Notes: generated from the letters alone by a model not told the origin. 51,209 bases of DNA from Bhargavaea cecembensis (GCF_000826125.2 NZ_LN651372.1:169386-220594); one strand, 5' to 3'. Positions 23,526 to 33,086 are shown, counted from the first letter of the stretch. A program made the numbers and translations.

Positions 23526-24089
23526 TTAAAGTTCATCCGCCGGCCGGTCGTTTTCCAGCGCCAGGTACCGGTACAGCGTCGTCTTGCTGATGTTCGTCTT
23601 CTCGCGGATCTCGGCGAGCGTGTACTGATTCGTCCGGTACATGCGGATCGCCTCGCGGACGTTTTCGTCTTTCTTGCGCGGGCGTCCGGTCTCGATGCCT
23701 TTTCCACGCGCCTCATCGATGCCGGCCCTCGTCGCGATGCTCTTCGCCTCGCTCTGGAACTCGGTGAACATGCGCACCATCTGCTCAAGCGTCAAGGCCA
23801 GCGGCTCGTCCGAGTCGATCTCCTCCCGGTGGCAGTACACCCGGATCTTCTTCTCCGCCGCCGCCTCCAGCACCTGCCCGAGGTGCACCGGCGAGTGGGC
23901 GAGCGCGGCGAGCGACTGCACATACACCACATCGCCGGGCTCCCCACGCTCGAGCAGCGCATCCAGCACCCCGTTGTCGCGGTAGCTCTCTTCCCGCGCC
24001 CACTCCCCGATGCGGTAGGGCTTCAGCGTCTCCATCTGCCCCGCCATCTCCGGGTCGGACGGCAGCGGGCGGACATATCCATAATTCAT
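23526..24089 (-). CDS. Degenerate serine-recombinase-like protein with intact HTH
   Basis: A 187-residue protein laid out like a small resolvase/invertase. The N-terminal domain keeps the fold pattern (NYGYVRPLP, then [16 protein letters not shown] near residues 52-67), but the active site is lost: the normal YxRVS reads YVRPLP, and the LDRLGRS arginines read LAALAHS. The linker helix [25 protein letters not shown] is kept, and the C-terminal HTH ([20 protein letters not shown], about 158-177) is typical. It therefore probably binds DNA but cannot recombine it. GGAGGAG precedes the ATG at 24089; no mobile element is seen around it. Confidence 0.78.
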   Translation of the reverse strand: MNYGYVRPLPSDPEMAGQMETLKPYRIGEWAREESYRDNGVLDALLERGEPGDVVYVQSLAALAHSPVHLGQVLEAAAEKKIRVYCHREEIDSDEPLALTLEQMVRMFTEFQSEAKSIATRAGIDEARGKGIETGRPRKKDENVREAIRMYRTNQYTLAEIREKTNISKTTLYRYLALENDRPADEL

Positions 24090-24208
24090 CGGACTCCTCC
24101 TTAGCGAATCATCATCCATTTATTCACTGTTCGTCCCGAAAGGGTTCCCTTCTGGAACAACAGATGGTACACTGTCTCAGTCTGAATATAATAAAGAGGT
24201 GGATCCCA

Positions 24209-25672
24209 TTGTCTCCAACATTAAAACACGAATGGTTCGGCAACGTCCGAAAAGATATATTGGCCGGGATTGTCGTGGCACTCGCCCTCATCCCCGAAGC
24301 CATCGCCTTCTCCATCATCGCCGGGGTGGACCCGATGGTCGGCCTGTATGCATCATTCTGCATCGCCGTCATCATCGCATTCGCCGGCGGCCGGCCGGGC
24401 ATGATCTCGGCGGCGACCGGCGCGATGGCGCTCCTCATGGGACCGCTCGTCCGCGAACACGGGCTTGATTACCTGTTTGCGGCAACGATCCTCACCGGCG
24501 TCATCCAGATCATATTCGGCGTGTTCAAGATCGCGAAAGTGATGAAGTTCATCCCGCGCGCCGTCATGATCGGATTCGTCAACTCGCTCGCCATCCTCAT
24601 ATTTATGGCACAGGTGCCGCATTTCCTCGGCATCAACAACATGACTTACGCATTCGTCGCCATCACGCTCGCCATCGTCTACATTGTACCAAGATTCTTC
24701 AAAGCCATCCCGGCCCCGCTCATCGCGATCGTCTTCCTGACCGCGGCCGCGATCTTCGCAGGGCTCGACCTCCGGACCGTCGGCGACCTCGGCACCGTGA
24801 CGAAATCCCTGCCGAGCTTCTTCGTCCCGGACGTGCCGTTCAATCTCGAGACGCTCGCCATCATCTTCCCGTACTCGATCGCGCTCGCCATCGTCGGTCT
24901 GACCGAATCGCTGCTCACTTCGCAGATTGTCGACGACATGACCGACACCGGGAGCAATAAAAACCGCGAAGCGCGCGGCCAGGGGATCGCGAACTTCGTG
25001 ACCGGCTTCTTCGGCGGCATGGCCGGCTGCGCGATGATCGGCCAGTCGGTCATTAACGTCAAAAGCGGCGGACGCGGACGGCTCTCGACTCTGACGGCCG
25101 GCCTGTTCCTCATGTTCCTCATCATCGTGCTCGGCGACCTCGTCGTCCAGATCCCGATGCCGGTGCTCGCCGGGATCATGATCATGGTGTCCATCGGCAC
25201 ATTCGACTGGGGCTCGTTCGCCTATCTCATGAAGGCGCCGAGAGCGGACGCGGCCGTCATGGTCGTCACGATGGCGATCGTCCTCGCGACACACGACCTG
25301 TCCAAGGGCGTCATCGCCGGTGTTGTCCTGAGCGCGATCTTCTTCGTCGTCAAAATCTCCAGACTGAAGATCGACAAGACGGCAGATGACGGGTATACAA
25401 ACTACAACGTGCACGGCCAGCTGTTCTTTGCATCCGTTGAAGACTTTCTCGCCGGCATCGACCTGGGCGACACCGGCAAAACGATCCGCATCGACTTCAC
25501 CGACTCCCACGTCTGGGACGACTCGGCCGTCGGCGCCATCGACAAGGCGGTCCTCAAACTCAGGGAGAACGGCAACGACATCACGCTCATTGGCCTGAAC
25601 ACGGCCAGCCGCAACATCGTCGACAAACTCACCGTCTCTAGCGAACCCGGCACCCGACCGGCCGGGCAATAA
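24209..25672 (+). CDS. SulP family inorganic anion transporter with STAS domain
   Basis: A 487-residue SulP (SLC26-type) transporter. Residues 1-390 contain about 12-14 helices with the entry motif [27 protein letters not shown] near 14-40 and [10 protein letters not shown] near 80-89. Residues 395-487 form a cytosolic STAS domain ([16 protein letters not shown], then [23 protein letters not shown]). Substrates in the family include sulfate, bicarbonate and carboxylates. The TTG at 24209 follows AGAGGTGG, which I prefer over an upstream ATG. A UspA gene begins 14 bp downstream, a common pairing with SulP. Confidence 0.92.
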   Translation: MSPTLKHEWFGNVRKDILAGIVVALALIPEAIAFSIIAGVDPMVGLYASFCIAVIIAFAGGRPGMISAATGAMALLMGPLVREHGLDYLFAATILTGVIQIIFGVFKIAKVMKFIPRAVMIGFVNSLAILIFMAQVPHFLGINNMTYAFVAITLAIVYIVPRFFKAIPAPLIAIVFLTAAAIFAGLDLRTVGDLGTVTKSLPSFFVPDVPFNLETLAIIFPYSIALAIVGLTESLLTSQIVDDMTDTGSNKNREARGQGIANFVTGFFGGMAGCAMIGQSVINVKSGGRGRLSTLTAGLFLMFLIIVLGDLVVQIPMPVLAGIMIMVSIGTFDWGSFAYLMKAPRADAAVMVVTMAIVLATHDLSKGVIAGVVLSAIFFVVKISRLKIDKTADDGYTNYNVHGQLFFASVEDFLAGIDLGDTGKTIRIDFTDSHVWDDSAVGAIDKAVLKLRENGNDITLIGLNTASRNIVDKLTVSSEPGTRPAGQ

Positions 25673-25686
25673 AGGAGGTGCACCCG

Positions 25687-26106
25687 ATGGCCAAACGAAT
25701 CGCCCTTGCCGCGGACGGCTCGGAGAACGCCCTTCGAGCCGCCCGGGAAGCGGTCAAGCTCGCCAACCTGTCCCCCGGCGCCACGATCGAAGTGATCTAC
25801 GTCGCCGACCACACGAAAGCGAAAAGCGAGATCCTCCACGCAGGCGACCGCGAAACGCTCGAATACAACCGGCGGCAGCGGATCCGTCCCGTCGAGGACC
25901 TGCTTCGGGGAGAGAATATCCCCCATGAAGTGAGGTTCCTCCACGGCGACCCCGCCCCGGCGATCATCGACTACGTGAACAGCCAGCCGTTCGACCTCAT
26001 CATCCTCGGCAGCCGCGGCCTCAACGCCCTGCAGGAAATGGTCCTCGGCAGCGTCAGCCACAAAGTCGTCAAGCGCGCCGACGCGCCCGTCTTAATCGTG
26101 AAATAA
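25687..26106 (+). CDS. Universal stress protein UspA family
   Basis: A 139-residue cytosolic UspA-fold protein. The ATP-binding signature G-x2-G-x9-GS is visible in LGSRGLNALQEMVLGSVSHK near residues 109-128, with the preceding strand FDLIIL and the ending DAPVLIV. The first strand IALAADGSENA carries the Asp that contacts adenine. AAAGGAGG stands eight bases before the ATG at 25687. It is coupled to the SulP gene and may tune that transporter; this is inference from adjacency. Confidence 0.93.
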   Translation: MAKRIALAADGSENALRAAREAVKLANLSPGATIEVIYVADHTKAKSEILHAGDRETLEYNRRQRIRPVEDLLRGENIPHEVRFLHGDPAPAIIDYVNSQPFDLIILGSRGLNALQEMVLGSVSHKVVKRADAPVLIVK

Positions 26107-26114
26107 GAAAGCAG

Positions 26115-26149
26115 AGGATGGCACCGGGACAACCGGGCCATCCTTTCTT
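26115..26149 (+). terminator. Terminator after UspA gene
   Basis: AGGATGGC pairs with GCCATCCT, with an inner CCGG/CCGG pairing, followed by TTCTTGTT. Confidence 0.7.
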
Positions 26150-26218
26150 GTTGCGGAAGTGAATAAAGGGAAAGCGCCCCAAAAGGCGAAACCTACTAGT
26201 GAAACGGAGGTGAAGGCA

Positions 26219-26671
26219 ATGGAATTCCGGAAAGCGATGCACGAAGATCTGAAAGAGATCGTCAGGCTCCTGGCCGACGACGAACTCGGCGCCACGCGGG
26301 AGAAGTACGAAGACCCGCTGCCGGACGCGTACGAACAGGCATTTTCCGACATCCAGGCACAAACCGGCAATCAAATCCTCGTGGCGGCGGAAGACGGATC
26401 GGTCATCGGCTGCCTGCAGCTGACCTTCATCCCGGGCCTTTCCCGGCTCGGCATGAAACGCGCCCAGATCGAAGGCGTCCGGATCGACAAGCGATGCCGG
26501 GGCCGCAAGATCGGCGAATCCCTCATCCGGGAAGCCATCCGGCTGTCGCAGGCCGAAAACTGCGGACTCATCCAGCTCACGACGGACAAAACCCGGGAGG
26601 ACGCCATGCGCTTCTACGAAAAGCTCGGATTCACCGCCACCCATGAAGGCATGAAACTGATCCTGGAATAG
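26219..26671 (+). CDS. GNAT family N-acetyltransferase
   Basis: A 150-residue GNAT domain. The first element EFRKAMHEDLKEIVRLLADDELG is typical; QLTFIPGLSRLGMKRAQIEGVRIDKRCRGRKIGESLI holds motif A with the CoA pyrophosphate loop (CRGRKIG, about residues 99-105), and AMRFYEKLGFTATHEGMKL is the C-terminal part. Proteins of this subtype often acetylate small molecules; the substrate is unknown. ACGGAGG precedes the ATG. The gene remnant at 17726 is similar to its C-terminus. Confidence 0.9.
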   Translation: MEFRKAMHEDLKEIVRLLADDELGATREKYEDPLPDAYEQAFSDIQAQTGNQILVAAEDGSVIGCLQLTFIPGLSRLGMKRAQIEGVRIDKRCRGRKIGESLIREAIRLSQAENCGLIQLTTDKTREDAMRFYEKLGFTATHEGMKLILE

Positions 26672-26820
26672 GCTCGGATTGAATCCTTGAACCGGGGATT
26701 CATCATCACCCGCTGCCGCATAAAATTTGTCCGGCAATCCGGCTGGCAAGAACTTCAACCGTATGTTTTCCGCCTCCTTGCACACGATAATAGCAATCCC
26801 AATAAAGGAGGCGAAATCAC

Positions 26821-27024
26821 ATGCCAAACAACAACAACTCGAACAAACTTCTCGTCCCGGGCGTCCGCCAGGCACTCGATCAGATGAAGGAAGAGATCGC
26901 AAGCGAATTCGGCGTCCAAATGGGTTCTGAAACGACAGCGCGTGCCAACGGATCCGTCGGCGGAGAAATCACCAAGCGCCTGGTCAGACAAGCCCAGCAG
27001 CAGATGAAGGGCACCCAGGAATAA
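26821..27024 (+). CDS. Alpha/beta-type small acid-soluble spore protein
   Basis: A 67-residue SASP that coats and protects DNA in the dormant spore and is degraded at germination. The family pattern is clear: a Asn-rich start, [23 protein letters not shown], and the second conserved block [21 protein letters not shown]. The expected GPR protease cleavage site lies in the EIASEFG segment (about residues 25-31). AAAGGAGG precedes the ATG. A sigma-G-like pair GTATG (26761) and GATAATA (26786) is upstream with a 20-bp spacing, slightly long, so I give it little weight. It shows that the organism forms spores. Confidence 0.95.
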   Translation: MPNNNNSNKLLVPGVRQALDQMKEEIASEFGVQMGSETTARANGSVGGEITKRLVRQAQQQMKGTQE

Positions 27025-27068
27025 AAGAGCTTTGAAATAGGATGGCTGAAGAAGGTGCAGCCATACGG

Positions 27069-27110
27069 AAAACCGCCGGCGGGGAATTAACTCTCTCCCG
27101 GTGGTTTTAT
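27069..27110 (+). terminator. SASP gene terminator
   Basis: AAAACCGCCGGCGGGGA pairs with TCTCCCGGTGGTTTT (with small mismatches), followed by ATTATTTTTATT. Confidence 0.78.
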
Positions 27111-27136
27111 TATTTTTATTCTTGGCGTCACGAAAT

Positions 27137-27170
27137 AAGGCCCTCCGGATCGGTGTCCGAATGGCCTTTT
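27137..27170. terminator. Second hairpin, terminator of the GmrSD-type gene side
   Basis: AAGGCCCTCCGGA pairs imperfectly with TCCGAATGGCCTT and has TTTT on the plus side and A-rich sequence before it, between convergent genes. Confidence 0.6.
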
Positions 27171-27186
27171 AGAATGAGTCTTTGCT

Positions 27187-28860
27187 TTATAACTGCCATG
27201 CTTTAACTAACATTGAAATCAATCTATCTTGTCTCTTCTTTAACACGGCCGGGGTCCAATCTTTCTCTTGAATTACCTGATTAGTAAGAGCAAAGGTGTT
27301 AACACCATTTTTAACTTGAAAATATGTCGACTTTTTCTTTTCAAAATCATAGTTCTTAGCCTGTGAATTTTTTACTCGAGTTAACAAAACTAAATTCCCT
27401 AATTTATGGACAAACTCTTCAGGTTCATGAAAATGTAAAAGCCAATCGCTGTCATCCTTCGGTCGTTGGGGTAAAACATGTTCAACAGTGATAACTGAGT
27501 GATCATAATACGGTTGTCCCTTTGTTAATAATGAATCAAGTTTAAGCAACACATATCTTCTTACCGAGTCTTTCAATTCTACGTATACATCGCCCTTTAG
27601 CTTTAATAGAACTTCGGCTTTATCCTCATTAGTCACCTCAAGTGCTGATTGGGCAGAAAATATATCCACCCCCTTGTCCATTTCTTTTAGTATCTGAGAA
27701 TATCTCGATTGTCTCCAATTAAAGTTTTTCCTAAGCACCATGCTTATTCCAGCGAAAGTCTCTAATCTATAGAGGAATTCCTCTAAATCCTTCTCGCCAA
27801 CTTTATTTATATAATACATGGCAACTGAATACCAATCTGTATTATCAATTTTATTCAATAAGCTTAGTATTTTTAATACGTTAGGCTGATTGTTATAAAA
27901 TGCATTGTAGTTATTTAGCTTTAAGAAAGTCTCACTGTAAGGCAACAAAACTTTATCAATGAACTCTTTACCACTGATTCTTGAAAATATTTCTTCGTAC
28001 TCCTTTTTTGAGTTGCTACTTCCTTTTCTCTTTTGAATTATAAGTCGTATATGTTCAAATAGGCGGCTGAACTTTTCTCTGCCAAGAGAAACCTCTACCT
28101 CTTCCCATTTACTCGTATAGTATTCTTGCTCACTATTATCTATATCACCGATAACACGAGCTTTGAAAATGTCACTTGGCAATAAATCAAGTCCTCTATC
28201 ATTTAGCACAGTAAATATTCGAAACGCAGAGTTGAAATTAGGGGTCGAAACAACTACAACGTAACATAATGTGGCTATAACACCCGGCAAGATATTTAAT
28301 GTTTTTTCGTCTAAATCGTTAAATCTATTTAGGTAGTATAAAACGTTTTCTTTAATCGCCTTTTGGCTGTCTGTTTTGACAGACAAATTCTCGTCCACTT
28401 TAAAAATTGCTCCTGCTGTTTGAACATATTGTTCAAAAAACGCGTTATCTCTGTTTCTTAGTCTTAATCTAAATGTGTCTTGAATCCCTCTAATCTTACT
28501 TCCTTTTTGGACTATCAAGCTGTTAATTTCTTTTGCATAATCACTTCCAATGTAATCACGTAAAACTGCTAATAGGATGGTTAAGGTGGTTAATCGTTGT
28601 TGACCATCCAATACTTCGGACTGTGGGCCGTCTTGCTTAACTAGAACAATACTACCCAAAAAGTAAGGTTCCTCAATGTTGTTCATATTTATCTCTGAAA
28701 TATTATATTCCTCGATAAAATTCAACAAATCATCTAGCAACTCACCAGCTTCATCCGACGTCCAAGAATATGGCCTTTGAACACTTGGTACGGTGAAAAG
28801 GTAGTCGTCTGAGAAAACCTTGTGAAGAGGCGTTTCTTGTGCGGATAGTGTCGTTTTCAT
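27187..28860 (-). CDS. DUF262/DUF1524 (GmrSD-type) protein
   Basis: A 557-residue protein with an N-terminal DUF262 domain and a C-terminal DUF1524 HNH-like nuclease domain, the layout of GmrSD type IV restriction enzymes that attack modified phage DNA. DUF262 marks: VPSVQRPYSW near residue 25, YFLGSIVLV near 64, and EVLDGQQRLTTL near 80-91. DUF1524 marks: ITVEHVLPQ near 460 and LGNLVLLTRVKNSQAKNYDF near 488-507. The ATG at 28860 follows AAGGTGG; the longer frame starts with a poor TTG. The gene is strikingly AT-rich against its surroundings, a sign of horizontal transfer. It follows the helicase by 62 bp on the same strand. Confidence 0.88.
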   Translation of the reverse strand: MKTTLSAQETPLHKVFSDDYLFTVPSVQRPYSWTSDEAGELLDDLLNFIEEYNISEINMNNIEEPYFLGSIVLVKQDGPQSEVLDGQQRLTTLTILLAVLRDYIGSDYAKEINSLIVQKGSKIRGIQDTFRLRLRNRDNAFFEQYVQTAGAIFKVDENLSVKTDSQKAIKENVLYYLNRFNDLDEKTLNILPGVIATLCYVVVVSTPNFNSAFRIFTVLNDRGLDLLPSDIFKARVIGDIDNSEQEYYTSKWEEVEVSLGREKFSRLFEHIRLIIQKRKGSSNSKKEYEEIFSRISGKEFIDKVLLPYSETFLKLNNYNAFYNNQPNVLKILSLLNKIDNTDWYSVAMYYINKVGEKDLEEFLYRLETFAGISMVLRKNFNWRQSRYSQILKEMDKGVDIFSAQSALEVTNEDKAEVLLKLKGDVYVELKDSVRRYVLLKLDSLLTKGQPYYDHSVITVEHVLPQRPKDDSDWLLHFHEPEEFVHKLGNLVLLTRVKNSQAKNYDFEKKKSTYFQVKNGVNTFALTNQVIQEKDWTPAVLKKRQDRLISMLVKAWQL

Positions 28861-28922
28861 ATTTACCACCTTCAAGTTGAGTAGTATCTTGCCTTACTTT
28901 CATTTCGATCATGAATATCCAT

Positions 28923-31361
28923 TTAATCGCTCTTTGGTAGGCTAATCCTATTTTTCTTTTCAAAGTGAAATTGCAACCGGTAGTTAACAATGCTTCTTGT
29001 CCACTTATGCAAAAAGTTCGCTTTTTCTCCATCCTTCTTTAATTTAACAAAGAAAACCTTATTAGCAAATCTAACGATTTTCAATGTGTCGCTCCTGCTC
29101 CATTTCGTCATCGGCATCTTCGCGATCAGATCAGCTGTCCGCTTTTCATCATATTCGATTAGCCGTTGACCGGTCTTGTCGCTCAGGTCTGCCCGAATGC
29201 GGTACTCTTTCTCCGTTAGGTACCGGTGGAAGAACGGAGCGACTTCTTCGGGCGTGACGGGGTCTGTCCAGTGCTTAGAACCCCTTGAGAGCATGTAAAG
29301 CAGGACGACCATTTTGTAACTCTTGTTCATCCCGGTCTTTTCGACTTCGATGAACCAGTCTTTGTAAGTTTCCCAGACTTCCAACTCTTCGTCATCCAGT
29401 TCCCCTGCGTAGGCCAGCATGCCGAAATAGCTGCCGAATTCCTGTTTGACCGCTTTTGAATCGGCGTCTGCCTGCAGATGGTATTCCAGATAGTCCGGAC
29501 GTCTTCCGAGCTCTCGTTTCAATTCAAAATAAGCGGCGACGAGGGCATCTCTTCTCGGCGCCCGCTTTTTAGCCATCTCTTTCAGCAGGTTGATGACTTT
29601 CAGATCCAGGTTGAACTCGCACACCGCCGGGACCGTGGGCTCGGTGAACCTCCCCCGCTTTTCCCCGTAAGTGCCCGGCTCGTCAAAGACGGCGAGTTTC
29701 ACGTCCGCATTCCGGTAGTTCCCGATGAAGTCGATGATGACGCAGTGGCTTTTCCCGTCCGCCAGGCGAAGTCCGCGGCCGATCTGCTGGGTGTAGACGG
29801 TGAGGGATTCGGTCGGACGGATGAAGAGCAGCGTGTCGACCTTCGGAATGTCGACGCCTTCATTGAACAGGTCGACCGTGAAGATCGCTTCCAGTTCCCC
29901 TCGTTCAAGACGTGCCGTTGCGCTGCGCCGCTCTTCATTCCCAGTCTGGCCATGCAGGGCCATCGACCGGATGCCCTGCCGCCGGAAGAAGTCATCCATG
30001 AACGCGGCCTGCCGGACGGATGAGCAGAAGACGATCGTCCGGCTCTGCCGGTGTTCCATGTAGGCATCGAAGATCTTTCGGGCAAACTCCTCCCGCAGCT
30101 GGGCGGCGAGGAGCTCTTCCTCGTCGTAACGCGTCCCCCGCCATGGAATCTGAGAGTAGTCGGTGTCGTCGTAGACGCCGTAATACCGGAACGGCGCCAG
30201 CCATCCGCGTTCGATCGCTTCGAGGAAATGGATCGAGATGGCGACATTCCCGCCGCAAATCGCGTAGACGTCTTTATTGTCCATCCGGTCGGGCGTTGCC
30301 GTGATGCCGAGCAGGAACTTCGGCTTGAAGTAGTCCAAAACCCGTTCATATGTAGGGGCTGCCGCATGATGGAACTCATCGATGACGATCAGGTCGAATG
30401 CATCGGGAGCGAATTGTTCGACATTGTGCCGGCTCCCGAGTGTGTACACCGATGCAAAGACGAAGTCCGCATCGGTCGACTTTTCTGTTGCATTGAAGAG
30501 CCCCGCCGATCGTTTCGGGTGGACGCGGCGAAATGAATTCCCGGCCTGCCTGAGGATCTCTTCCCGGTGGGCCACGAACAGGACCCGCTTGAAGTTCCGG
30601 GCGAAGAAGGCGGCCAGATAAGTCTTCCCGAGACCGGTCGCCAGCACGGCCATCGCGCGGTCATATTCCTCTTCCATCGTCGCTTCGAGTGCTTGGAGTG
30701 CCATCTCCTGTGCAGGACGGGGATTTAGCGGTTCTGCGGTGTAATCAGCGACGGGTTCCGCGATTTCCTGCGGTTCCCCGGGCCCCAGCATCAGTTCGGT
30801 CTCTTCGGCCTCGGACCAGGCGGCGCTGATCGGCTTTGCCCGGTTCGCTTCCTTATGCAGCGCAGCATACTCTGCGAGCGTTTCCGGATTCACCGGAATT
30901 GTGGATTCGTGATAAAAGAGCCTTTCAAACTGTTCGTTCGCTTCTTCAAAAACCTGTCCGTCCGCAGCCGACGGAGCGACAAGATTCCACTCGACACCGG
31001 AAGTTAGCGCAGACTTTGACAGGTTCGACGAGCCGACGATCAGATGATGATCGCCTTGTCCCCGAAAGAGATAGGCCTTCGGGTGGAAACTCGCTCCCCC
31101 GCTCCGCCAGAGACGTATTTCCGCCTCCGGCAATTCTTTTAGAAGCAGGCCGAGTGCCTCAGGCTGCGTCACGAAAAGATAGTCTCCCGTCAGCAGCTTC
31201 ACCGTAGACCCGCGTCCGGCCGCCTCTTTCAGAAAGGGCAATACTTGGCGGACGCCGGAAGCCATCGTGAAGGCGGTCATCCAGCTGATTTCAGTCGCTT
31301 CCTTTGACAGCTTCTCCAGATGGCCGATCAGTTCGGACGTGACGAGCTGCAGCTTAGTCAT
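28923..31361 (-). CDS. DEAD/DEAH helicase with N-terminal PLD domain
   Basis: An 812-residue multidomain protein. Residues 1-150 form a phospholipase-D-type nuclease-like domain (SFHPKAYLFRG at 91-101, IVGSSNLSKSAL at 108-119). Residues 215-600 form a superfamily 2 helicase: Walker A ATGLGKT at 241-247, DEFHH at 328-332, TATPDRMD near 352, and the motif VI segment QQIGRGLRL. The rest resembles the DUF3427 region of such helicases. Its ATG lies inside the 3' end of the MazG-like gene (overlap ATGACTAA), so it is translationally coupled. The last 55 or so codons switch to AT-rich usage like the next gene. A role in phage defence or DNA repair is inferred. Confidence 0.88.
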   Translation of the reverse strand: MTKLQLVTSELIGHLEKLSKEATEISWMTAFTMASGVRQVLPFLKEAAGRGSTVKLLTGDYLFVTQPEALGLLLKELPEAEIRLWRSGGASFHPKAYLFRGQGDHHLIVGSSNLSKSALTSGVEWNLVAPSAADGQVFEEANEQFERLFYHESTIPVNPETLAEYAALHKEANRAKPISAAWSEAEETELMLGPGEPQEIAEPVADYTAEPLNPRPAQEMALQALEATMEEEYDRAMAVLATGLGKTYLAAFFARNFKRVLFVAHREEILRQAGNSFRRVHPKRSAGLFNATEKSTDADFVFASVYTLGSRHNVEQFAPDAFDLIVIDEFHHAAAPTYERVLDYFKPKFLLGITATPDRMDNKDVYAICGGNVAISIHFLEAIERGWLAPFRYYGVYDDTDYSQIPWRGTRYDEEELLAAQLREEFARKIFDAYMEHRQSRTIVFCSSVRQAAFMDDFFRRQGIRSMALHGQTGNEERRSATARLERGELEAIFTVDLFNEGVDIPKVDTLLFIRPTESLTVYTQQIGRGLRLADGKSHCVIIDFIGNYRNADVKLAVFDEPGTYGEKRGRFTEPTVPAVCEFNLDLKVINLLKEMAKKRAPRRDALVAAYFELKRELGRRPDYLEYHLQADADSKAVKQEFGSYFGMLAYAGELDDEELEVWETYKDWFIEVEKTGMNKSYKMVVLLYMLSRGSKHWTDPVTPEEVAPFFHRYLTEKEYRIRADLSDKTGQRLIEYDEKRTADLIAKMPMTKWSRSDTLKIVRFANKVFFVKLKKDGEKANFLHKWTRSIVNYRLQFHFEKKNRISLPKSD

Positions 31362-31680
31362 CCACAACTTCGATGAGGTAGATCCGCTCGTCGAATGCTC
31401 CCCGCTCTTCCGCTTTCTTTTCCCGGATCATGTCGAGCTGGTGGGGCGTGGCGCCGTGTGCGTTGGCGGTGGCGTAGATGAGTTCGAGCATGTCCGCCAG
31501 TTCCTCAACGGCCGCGACGGCGTTGTCTGCGGCGAGGTATTCCTCGAGTTCCTCCCCGAGCTTTTTCCTCAGTTCCTTCATATACTCTTCGTCGTTTAGC
31601 GTTCGCACGGACGGTTGTTTGCCGTCCTTTTCGATGATTTCCGGAATCCGGTCTCGGACGAGCTTGTGGTAGACTGGCAT
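31354..31680 (-). CDS. MazG-like nucleotide pyrophosphohydrolase
   Basis: A 108-residue all-alpha NTP pyrophosphohydrolase of the MazG-like type. The opening VYHKLVRDRIPEIIEKDG is characteristic of this subgroup, and the metal-binding pattern is seen in KLGEELEEYLAAD (about residues 40-52) and EELADMLELIYATAN (about 57-71), the EExxE and ExxD pairs. AAAGGG precedes the ATG at 31680. It is the first gene of the minus-strand unit with the PLD-helicase and the GmrSD-type protein, overlapping the helicase by eight bases. It may hydrolyse nucleotides as part of a stress or defence response. Confidence 0.88.
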   Translation of the reverse strand: MPVYHKLVRDRIPEIIEKDGKQPSVRTLNDEEYMKELRKKLGEELEEYLAADNAVAAVEELADMLELIYATANAHGATPHQLDMIREKKAEERGAFDERIYLIEVVDD

Positions 31681-31880
31681 TTTGAACACCCTTTCAATTC
31701 CAATTCTTTAGGATAAGGATAGCACGACTTCCGAGAAAACTCGATTTAGCAAACCGGGACTTTGAAGCCTTTCGGCGACCGGGCAGAAAATTGTCGGAAA
31801 TTAAAAACATCTCTCCTTCCTGCCTGTGTTGAAATTTCGTTATGCTGTAGCTATCAGCATTTCAGTCAGGGGGTGTCGGG

Positions 31881-33086
31881 ATGTGGAAAAAGTACGGCTT
31901 GCTGCTCGGCGGGATTGGCGTGTCCAACTTCGGGAACTGGGTGTATCTCGTGGCGCTGAATCTGCTGGTGCTCGATATGACCGGGTCGGCGGCTGCGGTG
32001 GCGGGGATCTATATCATCGGTCCGGCGGCACGGGTGATCACGAATCTGTTCGCCGGGTCGGTGATCGACCGGTCGGACAAGAAGCGGCTGATGATCGCCT
32101 CGGATGTGCTGAGGGGGCTGCTCATCCTCCTCATGCCGTTTGCGGGGTCGATCTGGCTCATCTACGCGCTGGTGTTCTGCACGAATGCAGTCGGGGCGTT
32201 CTTTGGACCGAGTTCGACGTTCGTCATCACGAAACTTGTGCCGGACGGGGACCGGAAGCGGTTCAATTCATTCATGGGTATGATGAATTCGGGGGCGTTC
32301 GTGCTCGGTCCCGCACTTGCGGGCGTGCTCATCCTGGCATTCGGCACGACGTGGAGCATCTTTTTGAACGCAGTTACTTTCTTCATCTGCGCGGTCTGCA
32401 TCTCGTTGTTGCCGGCTGTTGCGGTTGAGCGGGATACAGAGGAAACCCGGTTCGGCTGGCGGATGATCCGGGGGGACTTCTCCGCCGTCCGCCGGTTCAC
32501 GAAGGCGGAGCCGTTCTTCTTCCGCATCTACCTGCTGTTTCAGGTCACGCTCATGGTGGCGTTCGCGCTGGACTCTCAGGAAGTGACGTTCCTGAAGCAG
32601 GATCTCGGACTCGACGACCGCCAGTACGGGCTCATCGTCAGCATCACGGGCGCCGGCTCGCTCGTCGGCGCGTCGCTTGCGGCGGCCCTGTCGAAGAAGG
32701 TCTCGCTGCAGATGTATATCGCGGTCGGCATGGCGATGACGATGGCGGGATACGCGGCGTTCTACAGTTCATCCGGATTCTGGACCGCCACCGGTTCATT
32801 CATCGTGCTCGGCGTCTTCATGGCGTTCTCAAACGCCGGCTACGAGACATTCTACCAGCGGAATGTCCCGACCTCGCTCATGGGCAGGTTCGGCAGCCTG
32901 GCGGCGATTTTCCAGAGCGCCCTGCAGATTCTGTTCACGCTCGTCCTCGGCCTGGCAGCCGAGTGGTTCAGCGTCCAGGGAGCGGCGATCGGCTTCGCGG
33001 CACTCGCTCTTCTCCTGTCGGGCGTCCTTGCAATTTCTGTGCTGGACAGGCGGAAGGCAGGATACTTTGGGGCGGAGACGGCCTGA
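31881..33086 (+). CDS. Major facilitator superfamily transporter
   Basis: A 401-residue MFS protein with twelve predicted helices. SNFGNWVYLVALNLLVLDMTGSAAAVAG at residues 15-42 and AGSVIDRSDKKRLMIASDVLRG near 58-79 (the motif A loop) resemble the macrolide-efflux MefA-type exporters. The central loop around residues 180-210 is charged. CAGGGGGTG precedes the ATG. It is divergent from the MazG-helicase unit. The exported compound cannot be told. Confidence 0.87.
   Translation: MWKKYGLLLGGIGVSNFGNWVYLVALNLLVLDMTGSAAAVAGIYIIGPAARVITNLFAGSVIDRSDKKRLMIASDVLRGLLILLMPFAGSIWLIYALVFCTNAVGAFFGPSSTFVITKLVPDGDRKRFNSFMGMMNSGAFVLGPALAGVLILAFGTTWSIFLNAVTFFICAVCISLLPAVAVERDTEETRFGWRMIRGDFSAVRRFTKAEPFFFRIYLLFQVTLMVAFALDSQEVTFLKQDLGLDDRQYGLIVSITGAGSLVGASLAAALSKKVSLQMYIAVGMAMTMAGYAAFYSSSGFWTATGSFIVLGVFMAFSNAGYETFYQRNVPTSLMGRFGSLAAIFQSALQILFTLVLGLAAEWFSVQGAAIGFAALALLLSGVLAISVLDRRKAGYFGAETA

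Noticed and set aside
24353-25669. A 438-codon minus-strand ORF opposite the SulP gene
   Set aside because: Same antisense GC effect; the SulP reading has transport and STAS motifs.
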